Origin: an uncultured Lachnospiraceae bacterium
GTDB lineage: Bacteria > Bacillota > Clostridia > Lachnospirales > Lachnospiraceae
DNA: 64,000 bases
Direction of reading: 5' to 3'
NCBI GenBank assembly: GCA_947625135.1
Contig: CANQNE010000007.1
Coordinates: 1 to 64,000, forward strand
Program-made: the position numbers and the translations under genes
Part shown: in pieces, positions 54,601-62,029 of the stretch
Numbering within the stretch: position 1 is the first letter of the stretch
How the letters are laid out: each line of letters opens with the position of its first letter
The notes under the pieces: model-generated
What the model saw: the letters and a program-made list of their open reading frames with translations, nothing else
Told to the model about the DNA's origin: nothing
Databases searched by the model: none

Positions 54601-54740
54601 TTGCGGCAGTGTTTGTGTACGTGGCGGCGGCTGTCGCGCTGTTTGTCCTGTTCTATCCGGTTCTATCCGGGCATGGCATTGATAAGGAGTTTGTATTCTC
54701 CTATCTGCGCTGGCTGGACGGCTGGGTGCTGGTGACCTGA
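51660..54740 (+). CDS. Fused GT-C glycosyltransferase: N-terminal GT-C unit plus C-terminal protein O-mannosyltransferase (GT39)
   Basis: The 1026-residue protein has two multi-helix membrane units. Residues 1-430 form a GT-C unit with a conserved acidic first loop (YRGYDLDMNCFMGW) and NDYPPGYMYILW. Residues 440-600 hold a helix and an extracytoplasmic beta-sandwich segment (EQILLEFDDSDTIAEIHYYLG). From residue 610 it matches the PMT/GT39 family: STYFDEIYHARTAYEYIHG with the DE pair, ENTHPPLGKILISLGIRIFG, and NPFGWRIIGALFG. GT39 enzymes transfer mannose from a polyprenyl phosphate to proteins at the outer face. ATG 51660 has AAGGATAAGCAGA upstream. Surface-protein genes on both sides make them natural substrates. 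Confidence 0.9.
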   Translation: MTFSNVDKKRVSKNLIYLLLAALLLRLAAGGLYRGYDLDMNCFMGWADRLFQEGIPSFYAGQGFNDYPPGYMYILWVLGALRSLLNLDYTSVLSVVLTKLPAMICDVGAAYLIYLLARNRFSEKHGLICAALYVFNPAVLINSTIWGQVDAVTTFFMLLVCYFIQNKKLPFAYIAFALGFLMKPQMAFIFPVLVMGIIDQVFLEGFQMRKFLINLGTGLASIAGMFLLAMPFGISYVIPQYFDTVNSYPKATVNAYNFWAMLGLNWHDQTERFMGLACSTWGTIFIILIFVMAFVFWFKSKKNSSKYLFISGFIIVGIFTLSVRMHERYMFYALALFMGLYAMRPRKSYLAAYVALSIVHLINVADVLFYYDAANFDWEDPLSRTVGFFMVATFIGIVWLGCRYYMKEDLSQVKEEKLSKIAGRVAGGFEKKASKEKKSPIRPSEKAAPITKWDVLFIILICVVFGAITLHDLGDRQAPESGWESHTPNEQILLEFDDSDTIAEIHYYLGNYHKPKFDIATSADGTDESTWNTIYKEEEFVSVFKWQELKPGSVITDPYLRFTSLSNDAAIWEMVFLDEKGNQILPLNANEYPELFDEQDLFPERTTNLNSTYFDEIYHARTAYEYIHGLYSYENTHPPLGKILISLGIRIFGMNPFGWRIIGALFGIAMLPFIYLFVKRMFKYSWLAVAVTLLFTFDFMHFVQTRIATIDVYITFFVILMYYFMYRYSRMSFYDTPLQKTFVPLALCGVSMGLGIASKWTGVYAAAGLAIVFFTVIYRRYKEYVYAKVHLKGETEGISHKEIVRKFPIYTRKTILFCCIVFIVIPVCIYILSYIPFNDNSDAGLITRMVNNQKTMFNYHSKLVSEHDFSSRWYQWPIMTRPIWYYSGKVSDTVSEGISAFGNPLVWWAGIPAFVYMIYLAIAKKDRRARFLIIGYLAQYLPWFFVSRTTYIYHYFPSVPFVTLMLGYVFYQFAKEKKSRIAAVFVYVAAAVALFVLFYPVLSGHGIDKEFVFSYLRWLDGWVLVT

Positions 54741-54841
54741 TATCCGGGTATCAGACAATCCCATGGACAGAAAAGGGATCTGCCTGTTTGCCTGTATTTT
54801 ACCTGTATTCCCCTGACGGCACAGATGGAAAGAGGGATCTT

Positions 54842-55771
54842 GTGAAAAGAAAAAAATGGATATGGATATGGGTATTTGCGGTGCTGTGGGCGGGGTTACC
54901 CGCCGCGGCACCCGCTGTTTATATGACGGAAGCCTCGGAAGGGACAGGGGATCTGACAGAAGCCTCTTTGCAGGCGGCTGCCGCTGATCCGGCGGAGGAA
55001 GAAGCCCTGCCGGCAACGGACGCCCGGATCACAGATCATGGGGACGGGACGGTGACGCTGACAGTGACGGTAGACGGAGCGCTTTCTTCTTTTGATTATG
55101 GTGTGGCCTATTCTCCCATGGAAGCGGAGCTGCTCTCTTATCAGTTTACGGATGCTTTTTTCGCAAGTTACGGGGAGAATATGGGCAGTGGGATGACACA
55201 TTCCTTTGAAGAAGGGGTCCGTGTATCGGAAAATGCCCGATATGTAGTGTTTGGCGGTATGGCAAAAAAAGGGACTGCCTATCAGGGAGATTTCTTTACG
55301 CTGACGTTTCGTCTGAAGCAGGGCGCCGCCACGGTGGCGCTGGTCCGCGATTCCGCCTCTTTTGATAATGCGGAGCAGATTCTGACTCAGGGTACGGCCT
55401 ACAGGCTGGAGACGGCTTTGGTCTCTGCTCCTGCAGAGACGCCCGGGAAAGATGCCGGGGAAGATGCCGGGGAAGATGCCGGGAAAGATACCGGGGAAGA
55501 TGCCGGGCAGGAACAGGAACCCTCCCGGGAGACTGCAAAAACCCCGGAAACGCAGAAGGAAGATCAGCTTCAAAATTCCGCAGCCGTCGGAAGGGATCAG
55601 ACAAGAGACGGAGAAGATGCGGCGCAGGGGAATCAGGCGGATCGGCCCAAAACCGGGGATGACGGAAATCCGGAGGGGTGGATGCTGCTATTTGCGGGGG
55701 CATTTCTGATGATTTTGTTGAATATCAGAAGCAACAATGCTATAATGAACGGCGAAAACAGGATTCCCTAG
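54842..55771 (+). CDS. Secreted cohesin-like protein with sortase-like KTGD tail
   Basis: The 309-residue protein starts at GTG 54842, five bases after AGAGGG. It opens with a Lys/Arg-rich signal peptide (WIWIWVFAVLWAGLPAAAPAV). Residues 55-190 form one beta-sandwich similar to cohesin domains (DGTVTLTVTVDGALSSFDYGV, FFTLTFRLKQGAATVALV). An acidic low-complexity stretch with GEDAGEDAGKD repeats leads to RPKTGDDGN, a hydrophobic helix (WMLLFAGAFLMILLNI) and a longer tail than usual after it. It may sit in the wall or membrane. Cohesin partners (dockerins) were not seen in this window, so a scaffolding role is unproven. Confidence 0.75.
   Translation: MKRKKWIWIWVFAVLWAGLPAAAPAVYMTEASEGTGDLTEASLQAAAADPAEEEALPATDARITDHGDGTVTLTVTVDGALSSFDYGVAYSPMEAELLSYQFTDAFFASYGENMGSGMTHSFEEGVRVSENARYVVFGGMAKKGTAYQGDFFTLTFRLKQGAATVALVRDSASFDNAEQILTQGTAYRLETALVSAPAETPGKDAGEDAGEDAGKDTGEDAGQEQEPSRETAKTPETQKEDQLQNSAAVGRDQTRDGEDAAQGNQADRPKTGDDGNPEGWMLLFAGAFLMILLNIRSNNAIMNGENRIP
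55451..55510 (+). repeat. Five 12-bp in-frame tandem repeats
   Basis: Units based on GATGCCGGGGAA repeat five times with minor changes from 55451 to 55510 and encode DAGE-type repeats in the linker of the cohesin-like protein. Confidence 0.9.
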
Positions 55772-55813
55772 GCAGGATGGGAAGCGATAGAGAAAGAAGA
55801 GAGGAGAATCATT

Positions 55814-56662
55814 ATGCCATTTGTTACGACGGAAAAAATGCTGTTGGATGCCCAGAAGGGCGGGTATGCCGTTGGCGCGTTCAACGTGGAAAACATGGAA
55901 ATGGTGCAGGCGGTGGCGGCAGCAGCAGAGGAGCTCCATGCGCCTGTCATTATGCAGACCACCCCTTCGACGGTCAGCTATGCCGGACTGGATTATTATT
56001 ATGCCAATGTAAAGGCTGCTGCGGAGAAGGCCAGCGTGCCCATCGCAGTACATTTGGATCATGGAAACAGCTTTGAACTGGCTATGCAGGCTCTGCGGAC
56101 AGGGTATACATCTATTATGATTGACGGCTCTCACAGCGTGTTTGAGGAAAACATTGCGGTGACAAAGGCGGTAGTGGACGCCTGCGCGCCTTCTGCAGTT
56201 CCGGTGGAAGCGGAGCTTGGCAAGGTGGGCGGCAAGGAGGATGATCTGGACGGGGGATCAGGCGGCTACACAGTGCCGGAGGAAGCGGCTGAGTTTGTGG
56301 CGCGCACCGGCGTGACTTCCCTTGCGGTAGCCATCGGCACCGCTCACGGCGTTTATGTGGGAGAGCCGAAGCTGGATCTGGACCGGCTGTCCGAGATCCG
56401 CAAAATCGTCTCCATTCCCCTTGTGCTTCATGGCGCATCCGGACTGACGGACGAAGCGGTACGGGAGAGCATCCGTCGGGGAATCTGCAAGGTGAATTTC
56501 GCAACGGAGCTGCGCATCGCGTTCAGCAACGGCGTGAAACAGGTTCTGGCCGACGCGCCGGAAACCTTTGATCCCAAAAAGTACAATGCTGTAGGCCGGG
56601 AAAACGTAAAGCAGCTTGTGATGAACCGAATCCGCGTCTGTGGCAGCGACGGAAAGGCTTGA
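55814..56662 (+). CDS. Class II fructose/tagatose-bisphosphate aldolase family protein
   Basis: The 282-residue enzyme belongs to the zinc-dependent class II aldolases (FbaA/GatY/KbaY). Zinc ligands are in HLDHG near residue 78, GTAHGVY near 178 and VLHGASG near 207; GGKEDDLDGGSG near 138 is the mobile loop. It cleaves a ketose bisphosphate into dihydroxyacetone phosphate and an aldehyde. ATG 55814 follows AGAGGAGAATCATT. It leads an operon with a FGGY kinase four bases downstream, a GatD-like dehydrogenase, an aldo/keto reductase and a PfkB kinase. The context favours tagatose- or another ketohexose-bisphosphate over housekeeping glycolysis. Confidence 0.92.
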   Translation: MPFVTTEKMLLDAQKGGYAVGAFNVENMEMVQAVAAAAEELHAPVIMQTTPSTVSYAGLDYYYANVKAAAEKASVPIAVHLDHGNSFELAMQALRTGYTSIMIDGSHSVFEENIAVTKAVVDACAPSAVPVEAELGKVGGKEDDLDGGSGGYTVPEEAAEFVARTGVTSLAVAIGTAHGVYVGEPKLDLDRLSEIRKIVSIPLVLHGASGLTDEAVRESIRRGICKVNFATELRIAFSNGVKQVLADAPETFDPKKYNAVGRENVKQLVMNRIRVCGSDGKA

Positions 56663-56666
56663 GGAT

Positions 56667-58151
56667 ATGGCAGAATTATTATTGGGAATTGATATCGGTA
56701 CTTCCGCCTGCAAGGTAGCAGTTTTTAATACGGAAGGAGAAGTGCTGGCTCAGACGAATCAGCCCTACCCGCTTTATTATCCCAAGCCGGGCTGGGTTGA
56801 ACAGGATCCGGAGGAATGGTGGCATGCGATATGCAGGGGGATCCGCTCTCTGTGGGAGGTTCCGGGCATCAGTCCGAAGCATATTGCAGGCATCGGCATT
56901 GACGGCCAGAGCTGGTCGGCCATTCCGGTGGATAAAGAAGGAACGTGCTTACATAATACGCCGATCTGGATGGACACCAGAGCCCGGGATATTGCAGAAC
57001 GGGTAACGGAGGAGATTGGTTTTGAGCGGATCTTTCAGGTGGCAGGCAATGCGTTTCTGCCTTCTTATACCACCCCAAAGATGATCTGGTTTCAGCAGGA
57101 GCATCCGGATATCTATGAAAATACCGCACAGTTTTTGCAGAGCAACAGCTATATCGCCATGAAGCTCACCGGGAAGATGACCCAGGATCTGTCTCAGGGT
57201 TATGGCATCCACTTTTTTGATATCAGAAAGGGTGTCTATGACCGGGAATTGGCAAAGGATCTGGGCCTGTCTGTGGATAAGGTGCCGGAGCCGGTGCCCT
57301 GTCATCAGGTGATCGGTGGCGTGACAAAAGAAGCTGCGGCGCTTACGGGACTGAAGGAGGGAACCCCTGTTGCGGCGGGCGGACTGGATGCGGCCTGCGG
57401 TACGCTGGGAGCAGGCGTCTGTAAAACAGGACAGACGCAGGAGCAGGGCGGTCAGGCCGGAGGCATGAGTATCTGTACGGATCAGGCGCTGTCCCATCCA
57501 AAACTGATCTTAGGCAACCATGTGGTGCCGGGACTGTGGCTATTGCAGGGCGGCACAGTTGGCGGCGGCGGAACGCTGCGCTGGTTCAAGGAGGAACTGG
57601 CGGATGCGGATGAGAGCTTTGATGATCTTACCCGTCTGGCGGAGAAGGTTCCGCCCGGATCAGACGGCGTGCTTTATCTGCCTTACATGGCGGGAGAGCG
57701 TTCACCGATCTGGGATCCGGACGCAAAGGCGGTGTTTTACGGAATTTCTTTTGATAAAACAAAGGGACATCTGGTTCGCGCGGTGATGGAAGGTGTTGCT
57801 TACTCTCTGGAGCATAACCTGCGGGTGGCAGCGGAGACCGGCGTGGAGGTGAAGGAGCTGATCGCCATGGGCGGCGCGTCCAATAGTGTACTATGGACCC
57901 AGATCAAGGCGGATGTCACCGGAAAGACGATCAAGGTGCCTACTTCAGATACGGCCACCACGCTGGGAGCGGCTATGCTGGCCGGCGCGGGCGTAGGGAT
58001 CTATGAAGATTTTGATCAGGCGGTGGAGCAGACCATCGTCATCACCAGAACCCAGGAACCAAACCGGCGGGTGGCGAAGATTTACCGCCATGCCATGGAA
58101 GGGTATCTGCAGTTATATGAGAATTTAAAGGACATGTTCCATACATATTGA
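56667..58151 (+). CDS. FGGY-family carbohydrate kinase (xylulokinase-like)
   Basis: The 494-residue kinase opens with the phosphate-binding LLGIDIGTSACKVAVFN, has GWVEQDPEEWW near residue 45, the catalytic Asp in GIDGQSW near 80, IWMDTRA near 105, and the FGGY C-terminal signature around MAGERSPIWDPDA and AMGGASNSVLWTQIKADVTG. It resembles XylB most. ATG 56667 lies four bases after the aldolase stop, so the genes are translationally linked. It would phosphorylate a ketose made by the dehydrogenase downstream. The sugar is not certain. Confidence 0.93.
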   Translation: MAELLLGIDIGTSACKVAVFNTEGEVLAQTNQPYPLYYPKPGWVEQDPEEWWHAICRGIRSLWEVPGISPKHIAGIGIDGQSWSAIPVDKEGTCLHNTPIWMDTRARDIAERVTEEIGFERIFQVAGNAFLPSYTTPKMIWFQQEHPDIYENTAQFLQSNSYIAMKLTGKMTQDLSQGYGIHFFDIRKGVYDRELAKDLGLSVDKVPEPVPCHQVIGGVTKEAAALTGLKEGTPVAAGGLDAACGTLGAGVCKTGQTQEQGGQAGGMSICTDQALSHPKLILGNHVVPGLWLLQGGTVGGGGTLRWFKEELADADESFDDLTRLAEKVPPGSDGVLYLPYMAGERSPIWDPDAKAVFYGISFDKTKGHLVRAVMEGVAYSLEHNLRVAAETGVEVKELIAMGGASNSVLWTQIKADVTGKTIKVPTSDTATTLGAAMLAGAGVGIYEDFDQAVEQTIVITRTQEPNRRVAKIYRHAMEGYLQLYENLKDMFHTY

Positions 58152-58165
58152 TACAGAAGGAGACG

Positions 58166-59227
58166 ATGAGATTGAAAATGAAAGCAGGCGTTGTACACGC
58201 AAGAGAGGACGTTCGGTTCGAGGACATCGAAAAGCCTGTTCCCAAAGCGGGACAGGTGCTGATCAAAGTAAAATATACAGGGATCTGTGGCTCGGACATT
58301 CCCAGAGTCAACGGAGATGCCTGTCACTATTTTCCAAACGTGCTGGGGCATGAGTTTTCCGGCACTATCGAAGAAGTAGGAGAGGGTGTGACCAGCTTAA
58401 AGCCGGGTGACAGAGTGTCCGGCGTGCCCCTGATCCCCTGCATGAAGTGCGAGGACTGCCAGAAGGGAAATTATTCTCTGTGCAAGCATTACAGCTTTAT
58501 CGGTTCCAGAGAATTTGGCAGCTTCGCGGAGTATGTGGTGGTTCCCGAACTGAACGCGGTAAAATTTGACGACAGCGTTTCCTTTGAGCAGGGCGCGTTT
58601 TTTGAGCCTGCCACGGTGGCGCTCCATGGTCTTGAGCGTGTGAATTACAGGGGCGGCGAATGTGTGGCCATTCTCGGCGGCGGCACCATCGGCCTGTTCA
58701 CCATGCAGTGGGCAAAGATCTTCGGCGCCAAAAAGGTGGTCGTATTTGATATCAGCCCGGAGCGTCTGGAGCTTGCAAAGAAGCTTGGCGCGGACGCGGG
58801 CATCAACACGCTGGAAGAAGATTTTATGGAGCAGGCAATGGCGCTTACCGACGGCAAAGGGTATGGTTTTGTCTATGAAACCGCGGGCAACACCATTACC
58901 ATGCACATGGCCTTTGAACTGGCGGCCAACAAGGCGGGAGTGTGTTTTATCGGAACCCCTACAAAGGAGCTTTCCTTTACCGTCAGCGAATGGGAAAACA
59001 TCAACCGGAAGGAGTTTATGCTCACCGGTTCATGGATGTCCTACAGCGCGCCATTCCCCGGCCACGAGTGGGAACTTGCCGCGCATTATTTTAAGACAGG
59101 AGAGCTGAAATTTGACGAATCTTTGATCTTTAAGAAAATGCCTTTGAGCCGCATTGCAGAGGCTTTTGAAATGTTCAAGACTCCCGGAGCCGTGAAAGGC
59201 AAGCTTCTTATTGACAGCGAGCAGTAA
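58166..59227 (+). CDS. Zinc-dependent alcohol dehydrogenase (galactitol-1-phosphate dehydrogenase-like)
   Basis: The 353-residue medium-chain dehydrogenase carries the catalytic zinc site in GICGSDIPRV and GHEFSG near residues 35-65, the structural zinc Cys set CMKCEDCQKGNYSLC near 90 and the NAD-binding GGGTIGLF near 175. The phrase CGSDIPR and the His-Tyr-Phe-Pro segment recall GatD, which oxidises galactitol-1-phosphate to tagatose-6-phosphate. A polyol dehydrogenase acting on sorbitol or iditol is the alternative. ATG 58166 follows AGAAGGAGACG. Confidence 0.92.
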   Translation: MRLKMKAGVVHAREDVRFEDIEKPVPKAGQVLIKVKYTGICGSDIPRVNGDACHYFPNVLGHEFSGTIEEVGEGVTSLKPGDRVSGVPLIPCMKCEDCQKGNYSLCKHYSFIGSREFGSFAEYVVVPELNAVKFDDSVSFEQGAFFEPATVALHGLERVNYRGGECVAILGGGTIGLFTMQWAKIFGAKKVVVFDISPERLELAKKLGADAGINTLEEDFMEQAMALTDGKGYGFVYETAGNTITMHMAFELAANKAGVCFIGTPTKELSFTVSEWENINRKEFMLTGSWMSYSAPFPGHEWELAAHYFKTGELKFDESLIFKKMPLSRIAEAFEMFKTPGAVKGKLLIDSEQ

Positions 59228-59270
59228 ATCATTAAAAATATACTGAAAATATATAAAGGAGGTCATCATC

Positions 59271-60320
59271 ATGAGTGAAAACAAAATCCCTTTGGATGCG
59301 GTGGATCCGGCGAAGGTCCCCCAAAGAACGCTGTACACCGGCGCAAAGATGCCGGGACTGGGCATCGGCACATTTGGTTCTGACCGGTTCAGCGGAGAAG
59401 ATATTGCCAATGCGGTGGAGGACGCCGTGAAATCCGGCTATCGTCTGGTGGACTGCGCATCCTGCTACGGCAATGAGGATCTGATCGGGGAAGCCCTTGA
59501 GCGGGCTATGGCTACAGGTATCAAGCGGGAGGAGCTTTTTGTTACTTCAAAGGTATGGAACGACATGCACGGACAGGGCGATGTGCTGCTGTCTGTGGCA
59601 AAGACACTGAAGGATCTGCGTCTGGATTATCTGGATCTGTACTTTGTACACTGGCCTTTCCCCAACTATCATCCTCCCGGATGTGATGTAGATACCCGAA
59701 ATCCAAACTCCAGACCTTATATCCATGAGGAGTTCATGGCTTGCTGGAGACAGATGGAGAGACTGGTGGATATGGGCCTCTGTAAGCATATCGGCGTGTC
59801 CAATGTAACGATTCCCAAGCTGGAGCTGATCCTGCGGGACTGCCGGATCAAGCCTGCCGTAAACGAGATGGAGCTGCATCCCTGCTTCCAGCAGCCGGAG
59901 CTTTATGATTTTTGTAAGAAAAACGGCATTGAGATCATCGGATTCTGTCCCATTGGTTCCCCTACCCGTCCTGACAGAGATAAGACGGCGGACGATATCG
60001 CGGACATTGAGCTTCCTGAGATTCAGGCCATCGCTAAGGCTCACGGCGTACATCCCGCTGTGATCTGCTTGAAATGGGCGGTGCAGAGAGGTCATTCTCC
60101 CATTCCGTTCTCCATTCACCGGAATGAATATATGAGCAATCTGCGCTGCAGCTTTGAAGATCCCCTGACGGAGGAAGAGCTGGCAGTGTTGAAGACAGTG
60201 GATAAGAACTGCCGTCTCATCAAAGGACAGGTATTTTTGTGGGAAGGCGCCGGAAGCTGGGAAGATCTCTGGGATCTGAACGGTGAAATACCCGGATGGA
60301 ACGGCTATACAAAGAAATGA
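59271..60320 (+). CDS. Aldo/keto reductase
   Basis: The 349-residue TIM-barrel oxidoreductase holds the AKR catalytic tetrad: Asp in VDCASCYGNE with the Tyr of the same segment, Lys in VTSKVWND near residue 85, and His in YFVHWPFP near 122. NADP-contact residues are in the C-terminal part (SIHRNEYMSNL). It is about 30 residues longer than the standard AKR. ATG 59271 follows AAAGGAGGTCATCATC. Its stop overlaps the kinase start by four bases. It may interconvert a sugar and its polyol in the operon's pathway. Confidence 0.92.
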   Translation: MSENKIPLDAVDPAKVPQRTLYTGAKMPGLGIGTFGSDRFSGEDIANAVEDAVKSGYRLVDCASCYGNEDLIGEALERAMATGIKREELFVTSKVWNDMHGQGDVLLSVAKTLKDLRLDYLDLYFVHWPFPNYHPPGCDVDTRNPNSRPYIHEEFMACWRQMERLVDMGLCKHIGVSNVTIPKLELILRDCRIKPAVNEMELHPCFQQPELYDFCKKNGIEIIGFCPIGSPTRPDRDKTADDIADIELPEIQAIAKAHGVHPAVICLKWAVQRGHSPIPFSIHRNEYMSNLRCSFEDPLTEEELAVLKTVDKNCRLIKGQVFLWEGAGSWEDLWDLNGEIPGWNGYTKK

Positions 60321-61246
60321 TTACAACAGTGACATTAAACGTGGCCATCGATAAAGCTTATGTGGTAGACACATTAGAGAAGGGTCATGTAATGCGGGTG
60401 CAGAAATGCACCAATACCCCCGGCGGCAAAGGACTGAACGTGGCGAAGGTGGCGAAGCTGTGCGGGGAGGACGCCCTTGCCACCGGTTTTGTAGGCGGTC
60501 ACGCCGGGGCTTATGTAGTAGATATGCTCAACGCTGTGCAGGTAAAGAACGATTTTGTACATACGGAAAACGAGACCCGCAGCTGTATCAATATCCTGGC
60601 GGCTGACGGCTCCTCCACGGAATTTCTGGAGCCGGGCGCGCCGGTAACAGAAGAGAATGTGCAGGCGTTTTTGGAAAAGTTTGAGGAACTGGTAAAGATC
60701 AGCGACGTGCTTACCATCTCCGGCAGCGTGCCGAAAGGCGTGGATACGGATATTTACGCCAAAATGATTGCGATGGCGAGAGCAAAGAAGAAGCCCATTC
60801 TGCTGGACACCAGCGGGGAACTGCTGAAGGAAGGCATCAAGGCGTGCCCCACCCTGATCAAGCCAAACGACGACGAGATCGAGGCGCTGCTGGGCGTGCC
60901 TGTTACCAACAGAGAGGAGATCCTTGCAGGGGCGAAGAAGCTGCATGAGCAGGGGATTCCTTATGTGGTGGTTTCTCTTGGCGCGGAGGGCGCCCTGGTG
61001 GTCTGCGACGAGGGCGTTTTTCACGGAAAACCGCCGAAGATCGAGACGGTAAACACCGTGGGCTGCGGCGATTCCATGCTGGCGGCCTTTGCGGTAGGTT
61101 TCGCCAGAGGGTATTCCATCGAAGAAACGCTGGGGTACGCGGTGGCGGTTTCCGCGGCCAATGCCCTGACTATGGCAACGGGTTATTTTGAAAAGAAAGA
61201 TATGGAACAGCTGCTTACGCAGGTGGAGGTAACAAAACAGGGGTAG
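60317..61246 (+). CDS. PfkB-family kinase (1-phosphofructokinase/tagatose-6-phosphate kinase-like)
   Basis: The 309-residue kinase starts TVTLNVAIDKAY and has the PfkB signature GGKGLNVAKVA near residue 38 and the second motif NTVGCGDSMLAAFA near 250, with the catalytic Asp. It matches the FruK/LacC group, which make ketohexose bisphosphates from ketohexose phosphates, the substrate of the aldolase that opens this operon. ATG 60317 overlaps the stop of the aldo/keto reductase. The stop codon is located inside the terminator stem. Confidence 0.94.
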   Translation: MITTVTLNVAIDKAYVVDTLEKGHVMRVQKCTNTPGGKGLNVAKVAKLCGEDALATGFVGGHAGAYVVDMLNAVQVKNDFVHTENETRSCINILAADGSSTEFLEPGAPVTEENVQAFLEKFEELVKISDVLTISGSVPKGVDTDIYAKMIAMARAKKKPILLDTSGELLKEGIKACPTLIKPNDDEIEALLGVPVTNREEILAGAKKLHEQGIPYVVVSLGAEGALVVCDEGVFHGKPPKIETVNTVGCGDSMLAAFAVGFARGYSIEETLGYAVAVSAANALTMATGYFEKKDMEQLLTQVEVTKQG

Positions 61247-61266
61247 CGAAAGCTACCCCTGTTTTT
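61236..61266 (+). terminator. Strong terminator of the sugar operon
   Basis: ACAGGGGTAGC and GCTACCCCTGT form an 11-bp perfect stem with a GAAA tetraloop, then TTTT. The stop codon TAG of the PfkB gene is part of the left arm. Confidence 0.95.
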
Positions 61267-61281
61267 GAGAATGTACAAGGA

Positions 61282-61527
61282 TCACTGTTTTTCAAATGCT
61301 CTTTGGAACATGATTAGTTTATTGCCGGAACAAAAGTAGTAATCATCATGTTTCAGTGCAGCTTCTTCATTATCAGCGGGTAAAAGTGTAACTGAACCAT
61401 CCCACTCCAATGTAAAAATAAGGATTCCATCATCCTGAAGTTTATAGGAAACGGGAGTTGCGCTTGTAGTTGTGGAATATGGAACATTAAGACAAATATA
61501 AATCAGAAGTTTAAAAAAAGATGATCG
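61282..61527 (-). pseudogene. 3'-terminal remnant of an unidentified gene
   Basis: A minus-strand frame is open for 81 codons between stops at 61528 and 61282, with no ATG, GTG or TTG preceded by a ribosome site. Its translation is protein-like (YKLQDDGILIFTLEWDGSV, then DDYYFCSGNKLIMFQRAFEK). The composition fits a real C-terminus rather than chance. It is probably the tail of a deleted gene. I do not recognise the family. Confidence 0.45.
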
Positions 61528-61550
61528 TCATTGACGCATCTTTTCTTTTC
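61514..61550. terminator. Bidirectional hairpin without an adjacent complete gene
   Basis: GATG-AT-CGTC and GACG-CATC pair around ATT, with seven As on the left and TTTTCTTTT on the right. It could stop transcription on either strand. Upstream on the plus strand there is no gene after the terminator at 61266, and downstream on the minus strand there is none. Confidence 0.6.
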
Positions 61551-61687
61551 TGATACATTATAATTATATTATAGATGGCAGAAACAACCAAGTTATGGTA
61601 GTGACGGGAGAGGGCGTAGGAGGTTCTCTCCTTGTTTATAAAGTTTCAGAATGTTTTGGACAGATCAGAAACCGAGAGGTGATTTCT

Positions 61688-62029
61688 ATGCCGAGTGCAG
61701 TGCAAGATTTGATGAATCAGTATGTGCTTGAAATTAAAAAAATATATGGAGAGCATTTGCGTCGGGTGATTTTGTATGGATCTTATGCAAGAGGGGACTT
61801 TCATGGGGATTCAGATGTAGATATTATGATTTTGTTGGATATGTCAGATTTAGAGTTAAAGGCGTATAGTCAGCGGCTTTCTTATATGACCTATGATTTT
61901 AATCTGGACAATGATCTTGAAATCAGACCGATTGCGAAGAACGAGGCGCACTTTAAAAAATGGGTAGATCAATACCCGTTTTATGCAAATGTCAATAAAG
62001 AAGGGATCGTATTATATGGAGCAGCGTGA
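61688..62029 (+). CDS. MNT-domain nucleotidyltransferase, putative antitoxin
   Basis: The 113-residue protein has the minimal nucleotidyltransferase motif GSYARGDFHGDSDVDIMIL near residue 31, with the two metal-binding Asp residues. In HEPN/MNT toxin-antitoxin pairs this protein neutralises the HEPN toxin, in studied cases by adding AMP to it. ATG 61688 follows GAGAGGTGATTTCT; longer forms starting at 61595 lack a site. It overlaps the HEPN gene by 14 bases. The low GC here differs from the operon before it, consistent with an acquired module. Confidence 0.9.
   Translation: MPSAVQDLMNQYVLEIKKIYGEHLRRVILYGSYARGDFHGDSDVDIMILLDMSDLELKAYSQRLSYMTYDFNLDNDLEIRPIAKNEAHFKKWVDQYPFYANVNKEGIVLYGAA

Larger units (their letters stand above)
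61267..61687. other. Gap between the sugar operon and the MNT/HEPN genes
   Basis: The gap holds a minus-strand gene remnant (61282-61527), a hairpin with T-runs on both strands (61514-61550), an isolated TATAAT-like AT-rich stretch near 61556-61575 and the weakly supported leader of the MNT gene. No complete gene is seen. Confidence 0.6.

Noticed and set aside
61556..61575. Promoter for the MNT/HEPN genes using TTGACG at 61530 and the downstream TATAAT
   Set aside because: The spacer is about 22 bp, too long for a normal sigma-70-type promoter, so it was not called.
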